From Sclerodactyla briareus (taxonomy: Eukaryota; Echinodermata; Holothuroidea; Dendrochirotida; Sclerodactylidae): a stretch of DNA of 64,000 bases. Position numbers and translations under genes: made by a program. Location of the stretch: contig JAODTK010005852.1 of NCBI GenBank assembly GCA_026419785.1, forward strand, positions 20,001 to 84,000, in the 5' to 3' direction. Below, piece by piece: positions 1 through 10,645 of this stretch. Positions within the stretch are counted from its first letter, which is position 1, and the number at the start of each line of letters is the position of its first letter. Under the pieces are notes generated by a model. That model did no database searches. It was not told where the DNA came from and saw only the letters and a program-made list of their open reading frames with translations.

Positions 1-254
1 TTAAAAATATTAGCAAAGAATGTTCAAGCGAATTTAGGCAGTGAAATCTAATTCTTATTTAAGTGTTTCCAAAACAATAATGGGCACCTGCAGGTAATTT
101 AAAGAATATGGTCAAAATGATTAATAGCCTACGTATGTGTTTTCAGTATCTACAGGTTCTTGCAAAATGATGTTTTCATTGCTTTAGTTTCGTAGTTTAG
201 TTGCGTTTAGCAGGAAGGACAAAATTCCTCATAAACGACCCCAAAGCACAACAT

Positions 255-1740
255 CAAAGGAAAGAAAAATGAACCAAACCAAATACTTCGCCCGTGATCC
301 TGAAAAATAAATCAAGACTGTTCTTGAAAGCATTCACACGCTTAGAGAGAACAACATTTCAGGAAGACCAATTCACTCATTGATCACTCTCTGCGAGAAG
401 AAATATTTACGAATGTTAATCTGCAGCGCTGCACGAACGAAGCTTGAGATAGTGGCCTCTATTTGCTAAGTAAGTGGTAACATTGGAAACTTCAAAGAAG
501 TAGTGGAAAGACAGGCCAACGAGTCCATGGACAATTTGGAAAACCTGATCAAGTCACCCGAATTCGCCTCAGCTGCATTGAAATTAGACCGAGACGCCTT
601 ATCCTTCCTCGTTAGGATGAATTTTCAGGACAGCCAATCATCTAGTTTGCCCTCGTGAACGTTCGTCAATAACTGCTTGTCTTTGCTTTTGCAAGTAAGG
701 ATTCACAATGTACAGAATATCAGGTCGGTCGCACCAGTTGCTTAAACAGCCTGACAACAAGATCATTATCAAGGAAACTGAAGTGACGTCTAATCAAGCC
801 AAGAATCCATACCGCTTCTCGCAGCTTCGGCACACTGCTCGGAAGGATTCAAAGCAGAATCAAAACAATCCCCCAGATCTTTTTCTGAATCACTCCTGAC
901 AATTTTGGCCATTCAACTTGAGAAGCGTTGGCGATTGTGAAAACAACTGCATAACTTTTGGCACTTGTCGACATGAAAAATGTGGCCCAGTCGAAGACCC
1001 TTTTGAAATTCATCCATATGCCCTTTTGAACATTTCAAACGCATCATCATTCGAACGATCTCCCTATACACTTGGTATCGTCCTGGCAACTTCTTAGCCC
1101 TGGATGAACAGAACCTTCAAGATCGTCAATATACGCCAGAAAGAGTACGGCCCCAGAACCGATCCCTGGGACACACTAGTGACCTTTTGCCAAGAAGACG
1201 ACCGCCCATTATGACAACTCGTTTTTCCCTTTATGAAGCCACTCACGAATCCACTTAAGGACATTCCCCTCATGGCAAAGCTCTCCAACTTGCGCAAAGA
1301 CGCTCATGAGGAACCTTGTCAAAAGCTTTCTGGAAAGTCCCTGATAATTAATTCACAGCATTGCCGTCCCACAGAACAGTAACTCTCCTTAATTCCAAGA
1401 GATTATCAAACACGAACGATTTTCCCAAACCCAGCTGAGAATCCCTACTCAGACTATGCTCATTGAAATGATTAACCCTAGGTCCCGAATGATTGTTTCA
1501 TTACCTTGCAGACAACACTAGTAAGACTGACTGGCCTGCAATTACAAGGAAGAGACCGTTGACCTTTCTTGCAATAGGAGAACATTTGCTCTCCTCCAAT
1601 CATCCGGAACAATACCTTCTTGCAGAGTCTTATGAAAATACGCTATGGACCAATAACTCGTCGGCAAAGGATTTTAGTAAGAAAGGATAAACTCCGTCAG
1701 GCCGAGCTTATCACTTTTGAGCTTCTGCAGTTTAATCACT
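255..1740 (-). pseudogene. Reverse transcriptase remnant of the LINE
   Basis: Minus-strand translation in shifting frames gives the family motifs in order: LQEGIVPDDWRRANVL (about 1580-1635), CRPVSLTSVVCKVM (1490-1540), a DSQLG..NLLELRR stretch (1370-1465), FQKAFDKVPHERL (1300-1340), SSWQKVTS.SQGSVLGP (1150-1205), the catalytic DD followed by TK (1071-1086, with a stray base beside it), LGLIRRHFSFLDNDLVVRLF (728-800), LRRIRGDLI (about 540-570), RKYFFSQRVINE (375-411) and VNAFKNSLDLFF (299-340). At least eight frameshifts or stops interrupt it, so it cannot make a working enzyme as written. In live elements this protein nicks the target and reverse-transcribes the element's own RNA. Some single-base breaks could be sequencing errors. 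Confidence 0.88.
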
Positions 1741-1774
1741 TTTGAGCTTCTTTATCACTTTTGAGCTTCTGCAG
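1703..1774 (-). repeat. Three tandem copies of a ~23-bp LINE segment
   Basis: The phrase 'atcacttttgagcttctgcag' occurs three times (the middle copy lacks the ctgcag end). On the minus strand it encodes an LQKLKSDK-like motif that normally precedes the GPDG motif of this reverse transcriptase family. A single codon block has therefore been triplicated right at the truncated 5' end of the LINE. Confidence 0.75.
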
Positions 1775-3760
1775 TTCATTGGGCAATATTTCTTCGTCAT
1801 ATAATATTTCACCTCACCTCAAGGGGGAATAGATTATTCTACTAGGCCTAAGTGCTGTTAGATCTGTTAACAGCAGCGTGTAGTACTACTCATACCTGAC
1901 TTGAGTCAGTCTATCCCGCCGATGAATCACAATACACGTACAAGTATGCACGTCAAAGGAATATTGAAATAGAAGTAGGGTATACCACGCTTTGGCAGCT
2001 CAAGTGGTATGTCTCTTTCTGTTATAGATCCCGATTTGTTCTTCATTTCTAAACAGGTTAGGAACACTCTCGTCAATAATCCAGGCCTCATGACAATTCT
2101 CTCTGCATAGTTAATTACATCAAACCCCTAAATCAGTATTGCAACAATCCTCCCGTAATCCAAATGCTGGATCTAGATGAAGACCCTGTCTATCGCCCTC
2201 GGGTATTCTTCGGGCTGGTTTCTTACCTCCATGGCGTGTTACTGCTCTCCTTTGTGTACTCTAAATCCCTCGAGGGACAGTAGCGTGTAAATACGGCTTG
2301 ATTAATTGAAATACAGAGAGGGATAATAGTGAGGAATATCCTTACGAACTGTTTCTAGTCAATTACGAGAGGACCTACACGTCTTGATACCATGTGTTGG
2401 AAACTCATATAGGTCCCGATTTGAGGTAGGAGAATACCAATTTACATATAGGCTTTGCTGGACTAAACAGCAACTAGGTCCTGGTGCTTTATTTGTTTCC
2501 TGTATGCTGAAACACCAACAATTTAATTTAAAATAGTTTTTATTTCTACTAAAATATCGTGTGAAACACATTGTTTTCGAAATGAATAATCGTTCCATTG
2601 TAACTGGATCCTTCAGTTACACTAATCCCGAAGAAGCAACAAATTCCCTAAACCCTGTACTGGAAGGCGATTGCACACCTTGCGTTGACACTACATCATG
2701 CACGATGATGTCATATCCACATCCAGTTACTCTACCCTAGACAAATTGTCTCCGCAGCTTTGTTGTTCCCTGCAATCACAATTCGAGTACACACTATCTT
2801 TGCTAACTATGTTGCTGATCCGAGTTACACCTACCAATGCAATTGCTTGTTCTTCAGGTTGGCTCGCAGGGGGACAATTGTTCTCACTCCGAATAGGGCT
2901 TAAACCATTTCCTCCTCCCCAGGATTAATATAATAGCTCCATGACCTGACCCAGACACTCTTGTTGTTCAAAATATACTGATTGGCTGAAACATGGTCCG
3001 TAAGCCACAAGAAGCGCAGCTTGTTTGTTGTGTTGTTGTGGTATGGTTGGTTGTGTGGTAGCTGTTACCGCCATCCCATCTTGTCTTCCTCGTCTATTAT
3101 TAGTTATATGGGATGCAGGTCGTCATGCTTCCGTTAGCTGGTCCTCTTGCCAGCTCTTTAAGTCAACGACATTTCGAACATTTTGCGTTTTGGCTATATG
3201 TGTTCATATATTCTAGAAAATCGTAGTGGTATTGCTGTTGCGTGGTCCTGCTCTCGGAGATAGCTTACCCTTACCGGCACTATTGACGGACAAGCTTATC
3301 ATCCATCCCCCTGGCTACATTCGTCGCCATTTCTCCTCTCTGACCACATGTGCTGATTCAGCTAGAGTCTTTAGATACCCACGCCCGGCAGCTCTGGTTT
3401 AATCAAAAAATTTGTACAGGTCTATTTGAGATCTATGCAGACTCTTATGTAACACTGTTCAGTGGTGTGGCAACTGATAGCTTGCTAAGTTCATATTAAA
3501 CTCACAGGTTACCCTTTCTTTTGAACAATGTTCCCTTCCTCGGTATCTGAGCCATTATAATACCCTGTTGACTGTGGTTCGCGCTACAGCATGCCATTGA
3601 AACATAAATTTGTTCAGACTTTCGTGATTATGACAACTTTTGTAAGGCGGTTTAAATTACAGGAATGAACTAACTGCACTCAGTCGTCCTGACCTCGAGA
3701 AATGTTATTTAATTGATTTTCCAAATATATTTCCCTGCGAATATAATATAATGTAATATT

Positions 3761-3805
3761 TGGATCGCCAGGATTCAGTAACTGAATTATCAACCACTAT
3801 AGATA
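3761..3805 (+). other. Identity island 1 with 6-bp hairpin (copy A)
   Basis: About 45 bp identical to 24661-24708. It contains ATTCAG (3773-3778), TAA, CTGAAT (3782-3787), a perfect 6-bp stem with a 3-base loop. Could be a palindromic protein-binding site or an RNA hairpin; function unknown. Confidence 0.55.
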
Positions 3806-4020
3806 CCCAGGTGGATAGATGTAGCCATCGTTTGTTTGGCTCCTCCGGTCAGTTAAAAATTTTTTTGGGCTTACTTGATAAAATCAGGTGAGAAATTCCA
3901 TTATTCTATCACTTGGGTCTACAGCAGATATGGTATATCAAACCTCACAGCACCAGAGCCATTTATCTGAAGCTGTCGATTTGCCCAGGAGCGTTTATCG
4001 TTAGCCTCAAGAGGCGACAT

Positions 4021-4090
4021 GAAAGGTAGGATGAAGTTTATAGCCAGATTAGTCGAAACTAATAACTGAAATATAAGTACAATGGTCAGG
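4021..4090 (+). other. Identity island 2 with CGAA-loop hairpin (copy A)
   Basis: About 68 identical bases shared with 24915-24985. The centre is ATTAGT-CGAA-ACTAAT (4048-4063), flanked by CAG (4045-4047) and CTG (4066-4068), which can extend the stem past a 2-base AA bulge. The minus strand here is open for 69 codons (3919-4128), but that frame is broken in copy B, which favours a structural rather than coding reason for conservation. Confidence 0.55.
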
Positions 4091-4444
4091 TGAATAGACT
4101 TTCTACCTATCATAATTGTGAAAGCCAAACCTCACACCGGTTTTCAGCCGACCCGAGTACGGCATGTGAAGGACAATCGGCTATATTCTCCCTGTGACGT
4201 CACGAGGAACCCAATTTGTAAAACGAGTACTCTTGAAAATTGTTTACAGCATTTACTGTATGGAGTCTGTGATGAGGTTAGGATTAGCTACTCACCCACG
4301 TGAATTTCTCATTATTGTTCAAGGCAAATGTAAACGCTCCCTCCAGATCCTTCACTCCGCAACTGCATTCACTCGCCACGCCCCAAACAGGGGTACAAGG
4401 AAAGAGAATCGGTCTCCTCAGGAAAGTTTACTAGGCGAGCCTGT

Positions 4445-5490
4445 ATGAATAATATTTAGAACCAGAAAGCCAAAAGGCTTGGTGATCCTGACTCTTTCTG
4501 ACAATCTACAGCCAGACACAAGGACAAATGGGAGATTGTACCAGGTCATTATGAGCAACATAACATCTGACAAATTTCCCATTTTTCCCAACCAACCAAT
4601 AGGGTTCCTATACTCTTGATAAGAAAGCTACACACTAAATTCCAAGGTCTTCTGACTCTGACCTCTGGTGACCTCTGACCTGACCCGACAACAAAAGGGT
4701 CCATGTACTCATCATGGGGAACACACAGTACCAAGTATGAGTTTCATCCATCCAGGTGGGGTTGACTTGTCGAGTTTACAAGCAGGAATTGGCCAAAATA
4801 TCGACTTTTCACAGATTTTCATTATTTGACAAACTTCACCCCCGACTTACACAAAAAAACAACAGGGTTCCTGTACTCTCCATAAGAAAGCTACACACCA
4901 AATTTAAACTTGATCTGACCACCCACTCTGGACTTATCGTATTTATGAGGTTTTCAGAATTTGACTCTGGTGACCTCTGACCTGACCCGACAACAAAAGG
5001 GTCCATGTACTCATCATGGGGAACACACATACTAAGTATGAGCTTCATTTCCATTCCAGGTGGGGTTGACTTGTCGAGTTTACAAGCAGGAATTGGCCAC
5101 ATATCGATTTTTCACGAATTTTCCATATTTGACCAAATTTCCCCCCGACACTGAACCAAACAACAGGTTCCCGTACTTCTCGCATAAGAAAGCTATATAA
5201 CCCTCCTTTGCACTTGATCGCACCAACCATTCTGGACTTATCATGTTTACAAGGTTTTCAGACTTTGACCTCTGGTGACCTCAGATGACCTCTGACCTGA
5301 CCCGACAACAAAAGGGTCCATGTACTCATCAGGGTGAACACACATACCAAGTATGAGTTTCATCCATCCAGGTGGGTTCGAGTTGTTATGCGTGGTTACA
5401 AGCTGGGCAGTCACACAACACACACACATACACAAACACTGTCATGACTGCATAGATACCACTGACTTCGTCAAGGAATCAAAAAATGAA
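4445..5490 (+). repeat. Private insert: ~260-300 bp tandem repeat with CA tail
   Basis: Three imperfect units carry the phrases 'acaacagggttcctgtactc', 'gacctctgacctgacccgac' and 'aagtatgagtttcatccatc', with equivalent points near 4600, 4859 and 5161. The array runs into 'cacacaacacacacacatac' and ends with 'cttcgtcaaggaatcaaaaa'. Copy B lacks it at the matching site (about 26040). The same right-end phrase closes the 30441-34515 insert in copy B. This looks like a mobile or template-copied repeat family whose end is CA-rich plus 'aaggaatcaaaaa'. No transposase is visible. Confidence 0.75.
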
Positions 5491-5594
5491 CTGTCAGCCC
5501 CCCAACAAATCAGGGCCGACAAGCATTGATATGTTCCCATAAAACACGTCCATTGACTTGGGTTTGAAGGCCACAGACTTCGGGGGAAACGTTA

Positions 5595-5810
5595 TTATCC
5601 TTTCAAAATATTTCGAATTCCCCTACCGTCAAACGCTTTATCGTCAAACGTTATCTAACTCATTCATATTTTCTCGCTTCAGTATTCCCACATGATTTAA
5701 TATTTTGAACTTTTTGAACAGCCAAGTGGATATAATTATAAGCCTACGTTGAGTTTTGCCCGGAATGAGGGCTTGATTAAAATCAGTTAGGAAACGTCCC
5801 GTCAGAAAAC
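5595..5810. other. ~200 bp present only in copy A
   Basis: Copy B runs from 'gtttccgacagactttcggg' almost directly to the 'aaacatcgctt' phrase (about 26130-26170). Copy A has about 200 extra bases here, including a short repeat 'taccgtcaaacgctttatcgtcaaacg'. No gene is seen. Confidence 0.5.
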
Positions 5811-6110
5811 ATCGCTTGGGGTTTTACAAAATGAGTATCAGCTACACAGTTCTAGATTTCGACAATGAAGGTGCATTGACACGTACAGAGTAAATACACC
5901 AAGGATTTAGGATGGCAAAATGTAATGTAGAACACACAATATTAACATGACTGTCAAGTTTATCTCACTAGGCAAGCGATATAATTGTCAACATGGTCAA
6001 GCAGTGCAAACGTCAGGTTCACTGGCACCGCGCTGTGATAGAGCATCCTAACACGATGTGGGCCCACAATAGATGGATTTCTAATGCTGGCTCAGGTTGA
6101 ATATTGCATC

Positions 6111-6514
6111 GGAGCATCAAAATACTTTCCGCAAATGCAGTGGTTCTGAGTTACCATTAGGATTGGGTTGTAGTGGTCCAATATCTCGACACTAGTCGTC
6201 TTTATTGATGTCTGATCGATGTTGGCTGAACGAGGCAGACCACGCGTTAAATTCGTGACGCTTTGGATCTTTCACCAAACAAAGGCTATTGCTAGAGTCA
6301 ACTGACACCTGACAACTGACCAGATGTTCGGAAAAAACAAGGTACATAAACCTTCATCCGATAGGTCGACACGTCTGACATATCAAAGCTAAATCCATCA
6401 GACACCAATTGAGAAAAAAAAACCCCACGACTAGTGTCGAGATCTTGAACCACTACGACCCAATCCTAATGGTGGCTCAGAACCCCTGCATTGGCGGAAA
6501 GCGTATGATACTCT
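6111..6514 (+). mobile_element. MITE-like inverted-repeat element (copy A)
   Basis: About 400 bp with long terminal inverted repeats. The left arm reads 'ctttccgcaaatgcagtggt...atctcgacactagtcgt', and the reverse complement of the right arm (about 6370-6502) reads almost the same, including the ACTAGTCG core and an outer GAGCATC/GATACTC. There is no coding capacity. The same element sits at the equivalent place in copy B, so it predates the duplication. A fragment resembling one arm lies near 10940-10980 (29300-29335 in copy B). The target duplication could not be defined. Confidence 0.7.
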
Positions 6515-6988
6515 AATGTACCGTAATATTCAACCGTTATTATCCAACAGTCCAAGAAATCAGCTGCTGACAGTTGATTGTAGCATTTGGGCTGATACGG
6601 ATACGATTTCGGAACATTGTGCAGTTCAGAGACAAAACTCCATCCAACTCCCAAATCCATCTATGGAAGATATTTCCCTGGTGCAGTGCGACTTACAAGA
6701 AATGCCAGCAGAATTTGCATTCCCATTCGTGCAGTGCTTCTGAATGTCACTTAGGTCGTTATAGCTATAGTTTTAGTGGTGCCAGGTAGCCAATATGCTT
6801 TTGTGTTTTTCGGTCGATGGCAATAAGGTGCGTGGTTTTCGCAAAAATCTCAGAGTTATACGCCTACAGAGGCTAAGATGCGAAACCTCCATCATCCCTT
6901 GCAAGCAACCCATATGCGGGTTAGCATCGGTCTATTTTCCAGACAAAATCTCATTCACACTCCAATTCACTTCTCTTTCCCTGAAGCC

Positions 6989-7078
6989 ATGGAATTTATC
7001 GATCATTTTAACGGATTATCTCCGGCAGTCTCTCTCAATTTCCCCGAAGACTGCGGAATCACCCCCGTGATTTCCTCT
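6989..7078 (+). ncRNA. Identity island 3: 90 bp identical between copies, two adjacent hairpins (copy A)
   Basis: All 90 bases match 27267-27356, while the flanks match only about 75-80%. Hairpin 1 pairs CCGGCAGTC (7022-7030) with GACTGCGG (7049-7056), one bulged G. Hairpin 2 pairs GGAATCAC (7055-7062) with GTGATTTCC (7067-7075) around a CCCC loop. The block also starts with ATG and stays open for 30 codons in both copies (MEFIDHFNGLSPAVSL...), then the frames diverge. It could be a structured RNA, a regulatory element or a small exon. The RNA label is a hypothesis; no RNA family is recognised. Confidence 0.35.
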
Positions 7079-7329
7079 ACCCTGGAGTGACCGGATGTTC
7101 CTCGGTGTATTAGTAATTGAGAGCAAGCAGCATCTCATAATAGAGAAGAGATTTGAGACTGGTACATTTCAATTACGGGCGAGTGAGAGAACGAATTAGC
7201 GGAGGGTCCACGAAGTTTCTTTCTGATAAGATGATAAGACTGTATGAGATCTGGGAAAGTGAGGTGTGAGGTGTAATAAATTCATGGGAGCAGTGCGACG
7301 TGCTGTATGACGTTGACTTACAATGCCTA

Positions 7330-7415
7330 AACTTATGCTTAGGAAGTAATCTTGTATAGATGTACATATTTACTTAATCACGCATCTATACTTGTTGTAT
7401 TACGCAGTAAATATA
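7330..7415 (+). other. Identity island 4: 86 bp identical, long stem-loop (copy A)
   Basis: All 86 bases match 27589-27674. GTATAGATG (7354-7362) pairs perfectly with CATCTATAC (7383-7391) around a 20-base loop, and GTAAT (7346-7350) with ATTAC (7399-7403) can form an outer stem. It lies about 250 bp downstream of island 3 in both copies. No reading frame is preserved. Function unknown; structured RNA or a regulatory palindrome are the main options. Confidence 0.5.
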
Positions 7416-7911
7416 GGAGGAATAACAGCGGGTTTCATTAGTGCTAACGATGCCAGTGGTACGTTGTTTTCTTCTCTCTGTAGAGAAATGACGGTAGCCC
7501 GTTATTGGGAAAAGCCACATTTCACCCCCAACATGTGAAACTGGACTGCTGGAAGACATGTCGAAGTCAAACCGGATATAAACAAATACAAATTGATGGC
7601 AAATACCATTGCTGGCTAGTTCGTGGTCTCATTTCAGTTCGTGGTCTCATACATGCTGTGTACAGGCCTGAAGTGCATTAAATCATGCAGTATAGCATTC
7701 ATATTAGAAACTCTTGCTACAAATTTGAGTCTTGTGTTGGTATTGAACAAGTGACTGTTTGTTGAGAAAGCAACGTGTTATGTACGGGGATGTATTGGGA
7801 GGAGATGATTGGGGAGCGACGGGCGTGGAGAGCTAGAGTGTTAGAGAGGGGATTGGAAGAGGATTTGTTCCATTAAATGACATATGGGTGCCATAATCAC
7901 ATGTACAGTAA

Positions 7912-8612
7912 TCATGGACGTACATATGACATCAGTAGTATCACAAGAGGAGTGTGACATCACTAAATACTTATAGGGCATAGAGTAATAGGCTTTTCAC
8001 AGTATAAATGAGATCGCGGCAGGCCTACTGGTCAGGGGTCCATTCCATAAAAGATATTCTCTCAAACAAAAGATCGAACCTATGCAAGGCCTGACAAGGG
8101 TGCAGGCCTGGATCTGCATGTCGCTATCATCAAAACGTCAACTGCGACGCGAAACTGGACACGGAATAGGCCAGTCCACAGTCGTGATTGCGCATGCTCA
8201 CCACTGAACAGGGTCCCACACCATAGCGATATCATTATGACCAATTTAATTTGTCACCACTCTTTGAAAATGCGAACATTATTCTTCCCATCGTTTCGGA
8301 ATATTCTCGTGTCAAGTATTAGGGAGATCTGAAGAAAATCCTTGTCCTGAAGTCGAGGAATCATGAGCTATGCTGTGGTGTGTATGTGGTGTGTATGTGT
8401 ATTTTTGTGGGTGTGTGTGGTGTGGTGTACGTGTGTGTGATGCCTACGCCACCCTGCGTGTATATGTGGTCTGTGGAGAATGCTTGTTACCACGTTAACA
8501 ATTCAACCTCAACCCCCCCTAGATGGAACAAGCTCCTACTGATATGAGTGGTTCCCATATATGTCGACGAATAACCAATTTCAGTATCAGGTCAGGTCAA
8601 AGTAATCTGAGG
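7912..8612. other. ~0.7 kb insert private to copy A
   Basis: Copy B goes directly from 'gtgccataattaccatgtat' to 'gggggtaaacgtctgagttcc' at about 28180. The insert holds a GT-rich stretch (8372-8440) and, at 8070-8125, a phrase also found at 59550-59605 ('gatcgaaccta', then 'aagggtgcag.cctggat'). On the minus strand that phrase contains GGTTCGATC, like a Pol III B box, so it may be part of a SINE. No protein-coding signal is seen. Confidence 0.5.
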
Positions 8613-8860
8613 TCACCAGAGGTAAACCGTCTGAATTCCCTTGTCAACACGTTTAGTTAAAACACTTGGTCCGACTAACCTATCCAGTCAAGGCCTCGCA
8701 TCTTGAGACTTTGGCAACATAAACCGGCACAAATGAATTCACCTAGCAAACTTGTGCAAAAAGGGGTTACTGTATTCAAAAGTGCAGGAATTTCATCAAC
8801 GTAAGGGTGATTTTGCCTTTTTTATTTATTATCAATACTCATATCATAAGCCATTCAATC

Positions 8861-8955
8861 GCGACATTATTGCGAACAAGTTTCCGCACTGGATAGAGTT
8901 AGCCCTGCTACCTTCTGAACAAAGTAGAATATAAAGATATTCCTTATGGCGTTTT
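8861..8955 (+). repeat. Minisatellite-flanking segment, first copy
   Basis: 'cgcgacattattgcgaacaagtttccgcac...' followed by a 'ggcgttttcacag' phrase. Equivalent to 28408-28522 in copy B and repeated in diverged form at 10530-10645, so in copy A the minisatellite lies between two copies of its own flank. Confidence 0.65.
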
Positions 8956-8994
8956 CACAGAACACTGGCGACGCCTTGTGCAAGTTAATTACTG

Positions 8995-10505
8995 AAATTT
9001 TCTACTTAACACAGTCACAACAGCTTCACACGATCGTCACTGATTCAAGTGGATTACTGAAAACTTTTTTCTACTTAACACAGTCACAACAGCTTCACAC
9101 GATCGTCACTGATTCAAGTAAGTTCCTGAAATGTTTCTACTTACCACCGTCACATCTGCTTTCGCAATGACCTTCGCTGATTCACGTGAATTACTGAAAT
9201 GTTTCATACTTCACACAATCACAATCTCATCCTCATTCCATAGATCGTCACCTGAATTCAAGTGAAATACTGAAATGTTTTCACTTAACACCGTCCCATC
9301 AGAATTCCCTGATCGTCACTGATTCAAGTGAATTCTTGAATGTTTCTACTTAACACAGTCACACATCAGCTTCACATGATCGTCACTGTTTCTTCAAGCG
9401 AATTACTGAATTTTTCTACTTACACACAGTCCCATCATCTTCACATGATCGTCACTGATTCAAGTGGATTACTGACATGCTTCTACTTAACACGTCCACA
9501 CTAACTTCGCATGATCGTCACTGATTCAAGTGGATTACTGACATGCTTCTACTTAACACAGCACATCAGCTCACTGTCGTCCCTGATTCGAGTGAATTAC
9601 TGAAATGTTTCTACTTAACACAGTCACATCACCTTCGCATGACTTCGCTGATCAAGTTAATTACTTGACTTTTCTACTTGACACTTCACATACTTCGGCA
9701 TGACGTCACTGGGATTCAATTTAAATACTTGAAATGTTACTACTTAACACAGTCCATCAGCTTCTCATGATCGTTACTGATTCAAGTGAATTACTGGCAT
9801 GTTTCTACACCTAACACACACAGTCACAACATCAGTTCACAGGATCGTCACGGATTCTTCAAGTGCATTAACTGAAATGTTTTTACTTACCATAGTCACA
9901 TCACTTCACATGACGTCACTGATTTATGTGAATTACTGGAATGTTCTACTTAACAGTCCTATCAGCTTCACTTGATCGTCACTGATTCTTCAAGTGATTT
10001 ACTGAAATGATTTTACTTACCACATAAACGGTCAGCTTCACATGATCGTCCTGCCCCAGTGACTTACTGGAATGTTGTCTACTACACGGTCACATCACTT
10101 CATCAGCTTCACACGATCGTCCCTGGATTCAAGTGAATAATTGGGAAGTTTTCTCTACTGTAACACAGTTCCCATCAGCTTCACACACACACGATCGGTC
10201 GGGCACTGATTCAAGTGCACTACTTGGTGTTTTCTACTTACACAGTCACCTCAGCTTCACAACACATCGTCCCGCTTCAAGTTGAATTACTGGAAACTGG
10301 ATGTTTCTAACTTAACACAGTCCACATCAGCTTCACATCACACGATCGGTCACTGATTCAAGTGCCTTCCTGGACTGCTTCTACTACACACAGTCACAAC
10401 AGCTTCACACGATCGTCACTGATTCAAGTGGATTACTGACATGCTTCTACTTAACACAGTCACAACAGCTTCACACGATCGTCACTGATTCATGTGAATC
10501 ACTGA
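8995..10505 (+). repeat. 66-bp minisatellite, about 22 units (copy A)
   Basis: The unit is about 66 bp: 'cactgattcaagtgaattac' followed by 'tgaaatgtttctacttaaca', 'cagtcacatcagcttcacat' and 'gatcgt'. About 22 recognisable units can be counted, many with 1-5 base insertions or deletions. Because 66 is divisible by three, pieces of the array stay open (8946-9170), but the frame is lost repeatedly and no protein is claimed. The indel load is much higher than in copy B's array, which may reflect consensus error or older decay. Confidence 0.9.
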
Positions 10506-10529
10506 AACGTGAAAAATATGAATAAAAAA

Positions 10530-10645
10530 AATCGCGACATTACTGCGATCAAGTTTCTGCACCGGGTAGATTTGTGCGGGCCCTGATACCATCTGAACAA
10601 AGTGGATCCCTGAGCATGATATAAGAGTGTATCTTAGGCGTTGGC
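10530..10645 (+). repeat. Minisatellite-flanking segment, second copy
   Basis: 'atcgcgacattactgcgatcaagtttctgcaccgg...ccctgataccatctgaacaa...atccctgagcatgatat'. It resembles copy B's left flank (28408-28522) more closely than copy A's own left flank (8861-8955): 'ccctgataccatctgaa' and the 'gatccct.ag.atgat' phrase are shared with B. This suggests a higher-order repeat unit or sequence exchange between the copies. Confidence 0.6.

Larger units (their letters stand above)
182..1774 (-). mobile_element. 5'-truncated CR1/jockey-like LINE with target-site duplication
   Basis: A non-LTR retrotransposon remnant on the minus strand. The 7-bp TTCATTG at 175-181 is repeated at 1775-1781, directly abutting both ends, as expected for target-primed insertion. 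Copy B around 22705-22730 reads straight through the equivalent site without the element. The low-coordinate (3') end has a tail of AACTAAACT-like units. The 5' end stops inside the reverse transcriptase domain, so the apurinic endonuclease and ORF1 are absent; 5' truncation is usual for LINEs. The clade (CR1/jockey group) is inferred from motif wording and was not computed. Confidence 0.88.
1786..4440. other. Duplicated block, no gene seen
   Basis: Collinear with about 22725-25165 and 25880-26030 of copy B. Open frames are all under 90 codons, are not conserved in frame between the two copies, and resemble no protein I recognise. Contains two identical hairpin islands, listed separately. Confidence 0.6.

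Noticed and set aside
8995..10505. CRISPR array
   Set aside because: The repeats are contiguous 66-bp units with no unique spacers, in a eukaryote-like context.
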